Assembly (NCBI RefSeq): GCF_042682565.1
Contig: NZ_JBHUIC010000029.1
DNA: 64,000 nt
Origin: Pistricoccus aurantiacus
Lineage (GTDB): Bacteria; Pseudomonadota; Gammaproteobacteria; Pseudomonadales; Halomonadaceae
Direction: 5' to 3' (one strand)
A program made the position numbers and the translations under genes. A model generated the notes under the pieces. That model was given only the letters and a program-made list of their open reading frames with translations, was not told where the DNA came from and did no database searches. Shown piece after piece: positions 1-9,329 of the stretch (position 1 is the first letter of the stretch; the number at the start of each line of letters is the position of its first letter).

Positions 1-640
1 CGTCGAGATAGAGCTCGGAATAGCACTCGTCCGAGGCGACGATGAAATCGAATTCGTCCGCCAGCTCGATCAGCCGCTTGAAGTCTTCCATGGGAGTGAC
101 CGCGCCGCTGGGGTTGCCCGGAGAGCAGACGAACACCAGCTGCACGTCTCGCCAGGTGGACGGCGTCACGCTGTCCAGATCCATGCGAAAGTCCTGCTTT
201 GCGGTGCAATCCAGATACAGGGGTTTGCCCCCGGCCAACAGCGTGGCCCCTTCGTAGATCTGATAGAAGGGATTGGGCATCGCCACTCGGGCCGGTCGCG
301 AGCGGTCCAGCGCCGCCTGGGCGAAGGCGAAGATCGCTTCCCGGGTGCCGTTGACCGGCAGCACCTGAGCGGCGGGATCGAGATCGGTCAGATCAAAACG
401 GCGGGTCGCCCAGTCGGCGATTGCCTGGCGCAGCTCGGGAAGTCCGGCGATGGCGGGATAGCGGGCGAAATCCGCCTGATGACGGTGCAGGATCTCGAGC
501 ACTCGGGCGGGCGGCGCGTGCTGCGGCTCGCCGATGGTCAGGCTGATAAAAGGACGATCCGTTGGCGGGGCGACACTTCGCATCAGCTGCGCGAGCTTTT
601 CGAAGGGGTAGGGCTGCAGGGCGTCGAGATCCGGGTTCAT
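1..640 (-). CDS. dapC: Succinyldiaminopimelate transaminase, partial (3' end outside window)
   Basis: Only the first 213 codons are visible; the gene runs off the left edge. The N-terminus (MNPDLDALQPYPFEKL) and the segments SLTIGEPQH, PVNGTREAIF and CSPGNPSG are typical of class I PLP aminotransferases of the DapC group, which transfer an amino group from glutamate in lysine and diaminopimelate synthesis. The PLP lysine lies outside the window. It sits 111 bp downstream of glnD on the same strand, an order common in gammaproteobacteria. The Shine-Dalgarno signal is weak. Aminotransferase identity is certain; the DapC assignment rests on similarity and context. Confidence 0.88.
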   Translation of the reverse strand, partial: MNPDLDALQPYPFEKLAQLMRSVAPPTDRPFISLTIGEPQHAPPARVLEILHRHQADFARYPAIAGLPELRQAIADWATRRFDLTDLDPAAQVLPVNGTREAIFAFAQAALDRSRPARVAMPNPFYQIYEGATLLAGGKPLYLDCTAKQDFRMDLDSVTPSTWRDVQLVFVCSPGNPSGAVTPMEDFKRLIELADEFDFIVASDECYSELYLD

Positions 641-751
641 GAGCGTCTGGCGGTTATCGTTATTGGAAAGGGCGTCATGCCAAGCATATATAGACCTGGG
701 CGCGGCGAACCCTGGATTATAGGGAAGCGCGCCGGGGGTCACAAACCGGCC

Positions 752-3439
752 CTAGACACTCAGTACCTCGATCAGCTGCTGGCGCAGTCGCTCCTGATGC
801 TCCGGATCGGTAAGCGGCCGGCCGTTCTTCAGGGTGATGAAGAAGACGTCCTCGACTCGCTCTCCGAGAGTGGCGATCTTGGCAGCGGAAAGGGCGATAT
901 CCTGCTCCATGAAGATGCGCCCGACCCGAGCCAGGAGGCCGGGGCGATCCGGGGCGATCAGCTCGAGCATGGTGCGCTCGTTAGCCGGGTCCTGCTCGAT
1001 GGCGACTCGGGTGGCCACCTTGAAATGCTTGAGCTGGCGCGGCGTGTGGCGGGTGACGATGCGCGGATAGTCGTCCGGGTCGTCGAGTTCCTCCACCAGA
1101 TGATGGCGAATCTCCTCGAGGCGTTCGCGATCGCGGATTACCTGACCCCACTGATCAAGCACGATGAAGGTATTGAGGGTCCAGTCGTTGCTGGAGGTAG
1201 CGATACGAGCATCGTGAATCGACAGTCCGAGCTCGTCCAGGGCCGCGGCGGTGGCGGCGAACAGATCGTCCACGGAGCGAGTATGGATGAAGATCTTGAC
1301 GCCGCCCTCGGCCATGTCGTCAGTGGGGGCGTTGATCAGTACCAGCGGAAGCGTCGAGCCGGGAGCCGAGTTCTGGTGAGCCAGAATGCCCTGAGTCTGC
1401 CAGGCGATCTCGCTGGCGGTGTACTGCAGGAAATAGTCATCACCCAGGGTATGCCACAGGCGTTCGATGCGTGCCTGCTCGGCACCCAGGTTGCTGAGCA
1501 GGGCCAGGGCTTCCGCTCGAGTTTCGCTGATCCAGTCGTCTCGATCCAGGGGGTTGTCCAGCCCTCGGCGCAGGGCACGCTTGGTTTCCGCGTGCAGTTG
1601 GCGTAAAAGTGATGCCCGCCAGCTATTCCACAGAGATGGATTGGTGGCGTTGATATCCGCCACGGTCAGCACGAAGAGATAGTCCAGGCTGATCTCGTCG
1701 CGCATCTGACTGGCGAAGTCGCGAATCACCTCCGGGTCGGTAATATCCCGCTTCTGCGAGACCTTCGACATCAATAGATGATTCTCCACCAGCCAGGTCA
1801 CCAGCCTGGTATCCTGGGGGGACAGGCCGTGACGCTCGCAGAAGTCCCGGGCGTCCACCGCTCCCAGCAGGGAATGATTGCCACCGCGGCCCTTGCCGAT
1901 ATCGTGATACAGCCCGGCGATCCACAGCAGTTCGAGCTTGGGCAACTGATGCACCAGCACCGAGGCGACCTGAAATTTCTCGCGTCCTTCCGGGCGGCGA
2001 AAGCACTGCACGAAAGCCAGCAGGCGCAGGGTATGGGCGTCCACGGTATAGATATGGAACAGATCGTGCTGCATCAGCCCCACCGCCTGACCGAATTCCG
2101 GCAGATACTTGCCCAGCACCCCGTAGCGATTCATGCGCTGCAGCTGGCGGGGCACGTTGCCGCCGGAGCGCAATAGCTCCAGAAACAGGCCTTGATGGCG
2201 CAGGTCGTCCCGGAACAGGTCGTCGATCAGATGGCGGTGATCGCGGATCAGGCGAATGGTCGAGGCGCGCACCCCGTCGATTTCCGGGTGCTGCGCCATC
2301 AGCAGGAACAACTCGAGCAGGGCGGCGGGGGTCTCGCGGAAGATATGCGGATGACGTGCCTGGATATAGCCGCCCTTGACCTCGAAGCGGTCGTTGAGCG
2401 GTTTGATCGTCAGCGCCTCGCCGCCACGCAGGATGACCTCGTCGAAATGCTGCAGCAGCATGTCGTTGAGGCCGGCCAGGGCAGTGACGTGGCGATAATA
2501 GCGTTTCATGAACTGCTCCACCGCCAGGCGTTCCGGGGTGTCCCGGTAGCCGAACAGCTTGGCGATGGCGCGCTGATGGTCGAACTGCAGGCGGTCCTCC
2601 GCGCGACCGGTCAGCATGTGCAGGGCGTAGCGCACCTGCCACAGAAACGCCTGGCCCTGGCTGAGGATGCGAAGCTCCGCGTCGTTCATGAAACCCTTGT
2701 CCACTACCTCCTCGTAGCGCAGTGGCCCGAAGTGACGCTTGGCCACCCAGCCGATCATCTGAATGTCCCTGAGCCCGCCGGGAGAGCTCTTGATGTTGGG
2801 CTCCAGGTGATACTCGGAGTTGTTGAAGCGCCGATGGCGGGCGATCTGTTCCTGCCACTTGGCTTCGAAGAAATCCTTGGCGGGCCACAGGCGGTCCGTG
2901 GACAGGCGTTCCAGCATGGCATCCCGCAGCGTCTCCGGGCCCACCAGAGTACGGGTCTCCACCAGGTTGGTGATGACCGTGATGTCGCTTTCGGCTTCGC
3001 GTTCGCAGTCATCAAGCGAGCGAACGCTGTGGCCGATTTCCAGGCCGATATCCCAGAGGAGAGTGATGAAAGCGGTCAATGATTCTCGATAGGGCGTATC
3101 GTCATCGCCTTTCAGCAGCACCATCAGGTCGATGTCCGAATGAGGGTGCAGTTCTCCCCGACCGTAGCCGCCCACGGCGAGCAGGGCGATGCCGTCGTCG
3201 CTCCAGTCATGCAGCTGCCAGGCGATCTCGAGCAACTGATCCACGCACCAGGCGCGGCCGTACACCAGATCGCGAATGTCCGCGCCGGCGCGAAAGCGTT
3301 CATCCAGGCGGGTCTGGATGCGGCTCAGAGCCTCCTTGAAGGGCGCCACCGGGGAGCGGCTGCCCGCCAGCTCGGCGCGAAATGCCTCGAGATTCAGCAG
3401 GCTTTCGTCCGGTACGAAACGATAGTGATGTAGCAGCAT
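752..3439 (-). CDS. glnD: Bifunctional uridylyltransferase/uridylyl-removing enzyme GlnD
   Basis: This 895-residue protein has the full GlnD architecture. The nucleotidyltransferase motif GGYGRGELHPHSDIDLMVLL lies at about residues 90-109, followed by the GlnD-specific helical region, an HD hydrolase domain (DAHTLRLL and YHDIGKGRGGNHS) and two C-terminal ACT domains (around IFIHTRSVDDLF and LELIAPDRPGLLARVG). It uridylylates PII proteins when glutamine is low and removes UMP when glutamine is high, thereby controlling glutamine synthetase. Its start lies 1 bp from the map stop codon, so the two are probably co-transcribed. Length matches the family (about 890). Confidence 0.97.
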   Translation of the reverse strand: MLLHHYRFVPDESLLNLEAFRAELAGSRSPVAPFKEALSRIQTRLDERFRAGADIRDLVYGRAWCVDQLLEIAWQLHDWSDDGIALLAVGGYGRGELHPHSDIDLMVLLKGDDDTPYRESLTAFITLLWDIGLEIGHSVRSLDDCEREAESDITVITNLVETRTLVGPETLRDAMLERLSTDRLWPAKDFFEAKWQEQIARHRRFNNSEYHLEPNIKSSPGGLRDIQMIGWVAKRHFGPLRYEEVVDKGFMNDAELRILSQGQAFLWQVRYALHMLTGRAEDRLQFDHQRAIAKLFGYRDTPERLAVEQFMKRYYRHVTALAGLNDMLLQHFDEVILRGGEALTIKPLNDRFEVKGGYIQARHPHIFRETPAALLELFLLMAQHPEIDGVRASTIRLIRDHRHLIDDLFRDDLRHQGLFLELLRSGGNVPRQLQRMNRYGVLGKYLPEFGQAVGLMQHDLFHIYTVDAHTLRLLAFVQCFRRPEGREKFQVASVLVHQLPKLELLWIAGLYHDIGKGRGGNHSLLGAVDARDFCERHGLSPQDTRLVTWLVENHLLMSKVSQKRDITDPEVIRDFASQMRDEISLDYLFVLTVADINATNPSLWNSWRASLLRQLHAETKRALRRGLDNPLDRDDWISETRAEALALLSNLGAEQARIERLWHTLGDDYFLQYTASEIAWQTQGILAHQNSAPGSTLPLVLINAPTDDMAEGGVKIFIHTRSVDDLFAATAAALDELGLSIHDARIATSSNDWTLNTFIVLDQWGQVIRDRERLEEIRHHLVEELDDPDDYPRIVTRHTPRQLKHFKVATRVAIEQDPANERTMLELIAPDRPGLLARVGRIFMEQDIALSAAKIATLGERVEDVFFITLKNGRPLTDPEHQERLRQQLIEVLSV

Positions 3440-3440
3440 G

Positions 3441-4232
3441 TCAGCCTTCCAGGAAGGAAAGGTCTTCCTCGCCCCGAGCGGTGAGCACCTCGACGCCGCT
3501 TTCCGTCACCAGCAGGGTGTGCTCCCACTGGGCGGACAGGCTCTTGTCCTTGGTGACCGCGGTCCAGCCGTCCCGCAGTACCTTGGTACGGTAGCCGCCG
3601 ACGTTGATCATCGGTTCGATGGTAAAGCACATGCCTGGCGCCAGGGCGATATCCGCTTCCGGGGCGTAGCCGTCGTAGTGCAGCACCTGAGGCTCCTCAT
3701 GAAAGCCGGCGCCGATGCCGTGGCCGCAAAAATCCCTCACCACGCTGTAACCGTTGGCCTCCGCGTGATGCTGAATGGCCCGGGCCAGCTCGGAAAGCCG
3801 CACCCCGGGTTTGACCAGCGCCATGCTCTTGTAGAGGCATTCCTGGGTAACGCGGCACAGTCGTTCGCCCTGAATTGATTCGCCGATCACGAACATCATG
3901 CTGGAATCGCCGTGATAGCCCTCCGCGGTCTTCACGGTGATGTCGATATTCATGATGTCCCCCCTTTTGAGGGCCTTCCTGTCGTCCGGGATGCCGTGAC
4001 ACACCACGTGGTTGATGGAGGTGCAGATCGACTTGGGAAAGCCGTGGTAGTTCAGCGGCGCCGGGGTGGAGCCCAGCTCGTCGACGATGAAATCATGGCA
4101 GAGTCGATCCAGTTCGCCGGTGGTGACGCCGGCTTGAACGTGAGGCGCCAGCATTTCGAACACGCGGGCGGCCTGGCGTCCGGCTTCGCGCATCTTGACG
4201 ATTTCATCCGCGGTCTTGATGGGAACGTTCAT
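3441..4232 (-). CDS. map: Type I methionine aminopeptidase
   Basis: The 263-residue protein matches bacterial MetAP type Ia. The metal ligands appear as NIDITV and YHGDSS (two Asp), GHGIGAGFHEEP (His), FTIEPMI (Glu) and the C-terminal WEHTLLV (Glu). It removes the initiator methionine from nascent proteins in the cytosol. It is divergent from rpsB, sharing a 304-bp intergenic region, as in E. coli, and is the first gene of the map-glnD-dapC direction. The start ATG gives the usual MetAP N-terminus (IKTADEIVKMREAGR). Confidence 0.97.
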   Translation of the reverse strand: MNVPIKTADEIVKMREAGRQAARVFEMLAPHVQAGVTTGELDRLCHDFIVDELGSTPAPLNYHGFPKSICTSINHVVCHGIPDDRKALKRGDIMNIDITVKTAEGYHGDSSMMFVIGESIQGERLCRVTQECLYKSMALVKPGVRLSELARAIQHHAEANGYSVVRDFCGHGIGAGFHEEPQVLHYDGYAPEADIALAPGMCFTIEPMINVGGYRTKVLRDGWTAVTKDKSLSAQWEHTLLVTESGVEVLTARGEEDLSFLEG

Positions 4233-4536
4233 GGAATCTCGTGTCTGAAGAAAGGGTGAGGCGCCACCGGCGGAACCTCCCTGTGACGGAAGTCAGGCGG
4301 GCTTGCAGCTTCATCTTGGCATCGAACTATGGTATAAAGCTGCGCGCCAACCTGCAAACCTTCGTGGTGAAACTGCGTTTTCTGCGTTGCGAAACCGCGT
4401 TTCATGTCTTGCGGCACGGCGAAATGCCTTAAAAACACACATGCACCGACACATGGTCCCGGGTGCCGTGGGTTGTCGCCCGCGGTCGGATCCATGGGGT
4501 GCATGGAGGCCTAACCCGATTCATCAGGAGTCATCC
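4233..4536 (+). promoter_or_regulatory. map-rpsB intergenic region with rpsB promoter and candidate S2 leader
   Basis: The 304-bp gap holds no gene. A good extended promoter is visible: TTCATC at 4310-4315, a 17-bp spacer and TATAAA at 4333-4338. This leaves an rpsB leader of roughly 190 nt. Within it, CCGTGGG and CCCGCGG around 4462-4485 can form a GC-rich hairpin, and CAGGAG at 4525-4530 is the ribosome-binding site. In gammaproteobacteria the rpsB leader is a known target of S2 autoregulation; that this leader works the same way is inferred. Confidence 0.6.
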
Positions 4537-5268
4537 ATGGCACAAGTCAACATGCGTGACCTGCTCAAGGCAGGCGCTCACTTCGGTCACCAGACCAAGT
4601 ACTGGAATCCCAAGATGAGCAAGTACATCTTCGGGGCGCGTAACAAGATTCACATCATCAATCTCGAACATACCCTGCCGGCGCTCAACGACGCCCTCGG
4701 CGTGGTCGAGAAGATGGCTGCTTCCAACAACAAGATCCTGTTCGTCGGCACCAAGCGCGCCGCCAGCAAGATCATCAAGGAAGAAGCCACCCGGGCGGGG
4801 CAGCCTTTCGTCAACCATCGCTGGTTGGGCGGCATGTTGACCAACTACAAGACCATTCGTCAGTCCATCAAGCGTCTGCGCGAACTCGAAGCGATGCGTG
4901 AAGACGGCACCTTCGAGAAGCTGACCAAGAAAGAAGTACTGATGGCAACCCGCGAGCACGACAAGCTCGAGCGTTCCATCGGCGGTATCAAGGATATGGG
5001 CGGCCTGCCGGACGCGCTGTTCGTGATCGACGTGGATCATGAGCGCATCGCCATCAACGAAGCCAACAAGCTGGGCATTCCGGTGATCGGCGTAGTGGAC
5101 ACCAACTCCGATCCGGATGGTGTCGACTACGTGATTCCCGGCAACGATGACTCCATCCGCGCCATTCAAATCTACGTTCAGGCCATCGCTGGCGCCTGCT
5201 CCAAGGCGAAAGAAGAGCGTCCGGACGAGTTCGTCGAAGTGACCGAGACCAACGAAGTCACCGAGTAA
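4537..5268 (+). CDS. rpsB: 30S ribosomal protein S2
   Basis: The 243-residue protein starts MAQVNMRDLLKAGAHFGHQT and carries the S2 signatures GARNKIHIINLEHT and HRWLGGMLTNYKT, with VDTNSDPDGVDYVIPGNDD near the C-terminus. It is an essential late-assembly protein of the small subunit and helps recruit S1. The start was placed at 4537 because of its Shine-Dalgarno sequence and the family N-terminus; a longer in-frame extension upstream is not conserved. It is followed by a terminator or attenuator hairpin and then tsf. Confidence 0.98.
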   Translation: MAQVNMRDLLKAGAHFGHQTKYWNPKMSKYIFGARNKIHIINLEHTLPALNDALGVVEKMAASNNKILFVGTKRAASKIIKEEATRAGQPFVNHRWLGGMLTNYKTIRQSIKRLRELEAMREDGTFEKLTKKEVLMATREHDKLERSIGGIKDMGGLPDALFVIDVDHERIAINEANKLGIPVIGVVDTNSDPDGVDYVIPGNDDSIRAIQIYVQAIAGACSKAKEERPDEFVEVTETNEVTE

Positions 5269-5317
5269 CGCCCACGCCGCGGCTCCCAGGCGGATGGCAA
5301 GAGTGAATAGATAGACG

Positions 5318-5340
5318 AGGGGGGCTTCGGCCCCCTTTTC
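5318..5340 (+). terminator. Rho-independent terminator/attenuator between rpsB and tsf
   Basis: GGGGGC, a TTCG loop, GCCCCC and TTTT form a compact hairpin. In E. coli rpsB-tsf, an intergenic hairpin lowers tsf expression relative to rpsB; the same role is likely here because tsf follows only 65 bp later. Confidence 0.8.
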
Positions 5341-5404
5341 CCGTCGCCGAGCTGGCGCCGAGAACATCTTTTGTATATCGACGTTATTTTTAGAGGTTAC
5401 TACC

Positions 5405-6274
<870 letters not shown>

Positions 6275-6293
6275 GGCGTGATGCGATGAACGA

Positions 6294-6322
6294 CGATGGC
6301 GTGCGCAATGCGCACGCCATCG
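6294..6322 (+). terminator. 13-bp perfect inverted repeat between tsf and pyrH
   Basis: CGATGGCGTGCGC and GCGCACGCCATCG flank a 3-nt AAT loop. The stem is very strong, but no T-run follows directly (CGTATCC). It could end tsf transcripts with help from Rho, protect a 3' end or attenuate pyrH. Confidence 0.6.
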
Positions 6323-6384
6323 CGTATCCGGCCAGCGCCAGATTCTTGCTTGATCCGCCCCGATCCTTTTTTCAGGAGATGTCC

Positions 6385-7185
6385 ATGCCAGCCTTCCCCG
6401 ACCGGCCTTTTACGCCCATCGAATCCGCTGCCAAAAGCGGTTCCAGTACCAAGAGCGAGCGTGGCGCCAACAAGAGCAAGTACAAGCGTATTCTGCTCAA
6501 GCTTTCCGGCGAAGCCCTGACCGGCGACGCGGAGTTCGGCATCGATCCCAAGGTGCTCGATCGCATGGCGCTGGAAATCGGCCAGTTGGTGGGTATCGGC
6601 GTGCAGGTGGGTATCGTGGTAGGGGGCGGCAATCTGTTTCGCGGCGCTGCCCTGCATGAGGCGGGCATGGATCGGGTCACCGGCGATCACATGGGGATGC
6701 TGGCCACGGTGATGAACGCCCTGGCCATGCGCGACGCCCTGGAACGTTCGAACATTCGCTCTCGGGTAATGTCGGCGATTCCCATGAGCGGGGTGGTCGA
6801 GCATTACGAACGTCGTACCGGGATACGTTATCTCACCGCCGGGGACGTGGTATTGTTTTCCGCCGGTACCGGCAATCCCTTCTTCACCACGGACTCCGCA
6901 GCCTGCCTGCGCGGCATCGAGATCGACGCGGACGTGGTGCTCAAGGCCACCAAGGTCGATGGCGTCTTCGACAAGGATCCCGCCCGTCATCCGGATGCCA
7001 GTCAGTACGACCATCTGACCTACGACGAGGTGCTGGACCAGAAGCTTGGGGTCATGGATTTGACCGCCATCTGTCTGGTACGTGACCATGACATGCCGGT
7101 GCGTGTGTTCAACATGAACAAGCCCGGCGCCCTGTTGAACCTGGTGATGGGCGGCAAGGAAGGCACCCTGATAGATAGAGGCTGA
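6385..7185 (+). CDS. pyrH: UMP kinase
   Basis: The 266-residue protein contains the amino-acid-kinase fold motifs KLSGEAL (39-45), VVGGGNLFRG and the nucleotide-binding region TGNPFFTTDSAACLRG. It phosphorylates UMP to UDP, feeding pyrimidine nucleotide and cell-wall precursor pools. ATG 6385 is chosen because AGGAG at 6374-6378 gives a 6-nt spacer; ATG 6379 directly abuts the Shine-Dalgarno, and ATG 6286 lies upstream of it. The protein has about 22 extra N-terminal residues, rich in Ser and Lys, compared with E. coli PyrH. Confidence 0.95.
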   Translation: MPAFPDRPFTPIESAAKSGSSTKSERGANKSKYKRILLKLSGEALTGDAEFGIDPKVLDRMALEIGQLVGIGVQVGIVVGGGNLFRGAALHEAGMDRVTGDHMGMLATVMNALAMRDALERSNIRSRVMSAIPMSGVVEHYERRTGIRYLTAGDVVLFSAGTGNPFFTTDSAACLRGIEIDADVVLKATKVDGVFDKDPARHPDASQYDHLTYDEVLDQKLGVMDLTAICLVRDHDMPVRVFNMNKPGALLNLVMGGKEGTLIDRG

Positions 7186-7189
7186 CATC

Positions 7190-7747
7190 GTGATCGATGA
7201 TATTCGAAAAGACGCGGAAAAACGCATGAAGAAGAGTCTGGAAGCCCTTCAGACCAACTTCCACAAGATTCGTACCGGGCGTGCCCATCCCAGCATCCTC
7301 GATGCGGTGATGGTGGACTATTACGGCAATCCCACGCCCATCAACCAGGTAGCCAGTGTCAATGTCGAGGACGCCCGCACCCTGTCCGTGGTGCCCTGGG
7401 AGCGATCCATGGTGCCCAAGGTCGAGAAAGCGATCATGACCGCGGACCTGGGGCTCAATCCCGCCACCGCGGGCAACGTGATTCGCGTACCCATGCCGAT
7501 GCTCACCGAGGAAACCCGCAAGGGTTACATCAAGCAGGCACGAGGCGAGGCGGAAACTGCTCGGGTCGCCGTGCGCAACGTTCGCCGCGACGCCAACAAC
7601 GACCTCAAGGCGCTGCAGAAGGACAAGGATATTTCCGAGGACGAGGAGCACCGGGGCACCGAGGCGATTCAGAAGCTGACGGACAAGTATATTGCCGAGA
7701 TCGACAAGCTGCTGGAATCCAAGGAACATGACCTGATGCAGGTTTGA
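7190..7747 (+). CDS. frr: Ribosome recycling factor
   Basis: The 185-residue protein begins MIDDIRKDAEKRMKKSLEAL and contains the RRF signatures RTGRAHPSILD and VRNVRRDANNDLK. With EF-G it splits the post-termination ribosome. Initiation is at GTG 7190, with AGAGG 8 nt upstream. The gene is 4 nt from the pyrH stop codon, so the two are co-transcribed. Confidence 0.98.
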   Translation: MIDDIRKDAEKRMKKSLEALQTNFHKIRTGRAHPSILDAVMVDYYGNPTPINQVASVNVEDARTLSVVPWERSMVPKVEKAIMTADLGLNPATAGNVIRVPMPMLTEETRKGYIKQARGEAETARVAVRNVRRDANNDLKALQKDKDISEDEEHRGTEAIQKLTDKYIAEIDKLLESKEHDLMQV

Positions 7748-7768
7748 TACCAGCGTGCACGGCTCCTT

Positions 7769-8539
7769 ATGCGAGACTCCATGACATCACCTCAGTCCTT
7801 TGATACACGCCGTCTCGTGGTGCCTCGTCACGTGGCGATCATCATGGATGGCAACAATCGCTGGGCCAAGGCAAGGGGGCTTGCCGGCGTGCGCGGTCAT
7901 CAGGCCGGCGTGAATTCGGTGCGCGCGGTGATTCAGCGCGCCGCGGAACGTGGCGTCGAGACCTTGACTCTGTTCGCTTTTTCCAGTGAAAACTGGAAGC
8001 GTCCCGCGGCGGAAGTCAGCGCCTTGATGGAGCTGTTTCTCTTTGCCCTCAAAAGGGAGGTCAGGAAGCTGCATCGCAACGGCATTCGGCTGACGGTCAT
8101 CGGCGAGCGCAGCGGTTTTTCCGAACAGATTCAAAAGCAGATCGCCCGAGCGGAAGCCCTGACCGCGAACAACCGCGCCATGCATCTGGTGGTGGCGGCG
8201 AATTATGGTGGACGCTGGGATATCGCTCAGGCTGCCAGACGTCTTGCAGAACGGGTCGACGCCGGCGAGCTCGATAGCTGCGATATCGACGAGCATAGCC
8301 TGCACGAGGAAACCTGTCTGGCCCAGGAATCACCGGTGGATCTGTGTATCCGCACCAGCGGCGAGCAGCGTATTTCCAACTTCATGCTTTGGCAGCTCGC
8401 CTACGCGGAGTTTTACTTCTCTCCTTTGCTCTGGCCGGATTTTGGTGCCCAGGCGTTCGACCAGGCCGTCGACGCCTACCTGCATCGTCAGCGCCGCTTC
8501 GGCATGACCCACGAACAGATCGAGTCGCAAGGTGCTTAA
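7769..8539 (+). CDS. uppS: Undecaprenyl diphosphate synthase (cis-prenyltransferase)
   Basis: The 256-residue protein has the catalytic motif HVAIIMDGNNRWAKARG (residues 21-37, Asp27 binding Mg/diphosphate), FAFSSENWKRP, and the C-terminal RTSGEQRISNF and YFSPLLWPDF. It condenses eight IPP units onto FPP to make the C55 carrier for peptidoglycan and O-antigen. ATG 7781 (MTSPQSF) is an alternative start; neither has a strong Shine-Dalgarno. Its stop overlaps the cdsA GTG by 8 bp. Confidence 0.96.
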   Translation: MRDSMTSPQSFDTRRLVVPRHVAIIMDGNNRWAKARGLAGVRGHQAGVNSVRAVIQRAAERGVETLTLFAFSSENWKRPAAEVSALMELFLFALKREVRKLHRNGIRLTVIGERSGFSEQIQKQIARAEALTANNRAMHLVVAANYGGRWDIAQAARRLAERVDAGELDSCDIDEHSLHEETCLAQESPVDLCIRTSGEQRISNFMLWQLAYAEFYFSPLLWPDFGAQAFDQAVDAYLHRQRRFGMTHEQIESQGA

Positions 8540-9329
8540 ACAGCGAATCCTGACCGCCCTGGTGCTGATTCCTATCGCACTATGGGGATTGTTCGGCCTG
8601 AGCGGTGGCGCCTTCGCGCTGTTCACCGGCGCGATCGTCGTACTGGCAGCCTGGGAATGGGCAAATCTGGCGGGGCATGTTTCATTCAGGTCTCAGGTGG
8701 TCTGGGCGCTGGTCTTTGCCGCGATAATGTTGAGTCTGTGGCTGACGGGTCTGGCGCACTCCGTATGGCTGCTGGGGCTGGCAGCGCCCGGCTGGCTGCT
8801 CAATCTTTACTGGGTGTTGAGCTATCCCGAACGCCAGCTTCAATGGTCGGGCCGCTGGCGGCGCATGCTGATGAGTGCCTGGGTACTGCTGCCCTGCTGG
8901 ACAGGCTTTCTTCTCCTGCGTCAAAGCGGCGCCGAATGGCTGCTCTATGTGCTGCTGCTGGTATGGACCGCGGATACCGGCGCCTACTTCGCCGGACGCG
9001 CCTTTGGTCGTCGTAAACTGGCGCCGCAGGTCAGCCCGGGCAAGTCCTGGGAGGGGGTCTGGGGCGGCATGCTGGCGACAGTGGTGCTGGCAGTAGCCTT
9101 CGCCGTCTGGCAAAAGCTTGGCCTGGCGGCCAGTCTGCTGCTGATCGTCATCACTCTGGTGATCGCGCTGATATCGGTGCTCGGCGATCTGTTCGAGAGC
9201 ATGCTCAAGCGGGTGCGCGGCATCAAGGACTCCAGCGCGCTGCTGCCGGGGCACGGCGGCGTCCTGGATCGTATCGACAGTCTGACCGCGGCGGTACCGA
9301 TGTTTGCTCTGCTGAGACTGTTGTTATGA
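8532..9329 (+). CDS. cdsA: Phosphatidate cytidylyltransferase
   Basis: The 265-residue polytopic inner-membrane protein has about eight hydrophobic segments. The CdsA signature is near the C-terminus: SPGKSWEG, then LGDLFESMLKRVRGIKDSS and LPGHGGVLDRIDS with its metal-binding acidic residues. It makes CDP-diacylglycerol from phosphatidate and CTP, the branch point of phospholipid synthesis. It starts with GTG inside the end of uppS and ends in an ATGA overlap with dxr, implying translational coupling on both sides. Confidence 0.95.
   Translation: MLKQRILTALVLIPIALWGLFGLSGGAFALFTGAIVVLAAWEWANLAGHVSFRSQVVWALVFAAIMLSLWLTGLAHSVWLLGLAAPGWLLNLYWVLSYPERQLQWSGRWRRMLMSAWVLLPCWTGFLLLRQSGAEWLLYVLLLVWTADTGAYFAGRAFGRRKLAPQVSPGKSWEGVWGGMLATVVLAVAFAVWQKLGLAASLLLIVITLVIALISVLGDLFESMLKRVRGIKDSSALLPGHGGVLDRIDSLTAAVPMFALLRLLL

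Noticed and set aside
1623..2888. 421-codon frame inside glnD in another frame of the same strand
   Set aside because: It is an Arg/Ala/Pro-rich shadow; glnD has every expected domain.
6286..6384. Upstream extension of pyrH from ATG 6286
   Set aside because: It reads through the 13-bp hairpin and lacks a Shine-Dalgarno; ATG 6385 has a well-spaced one.
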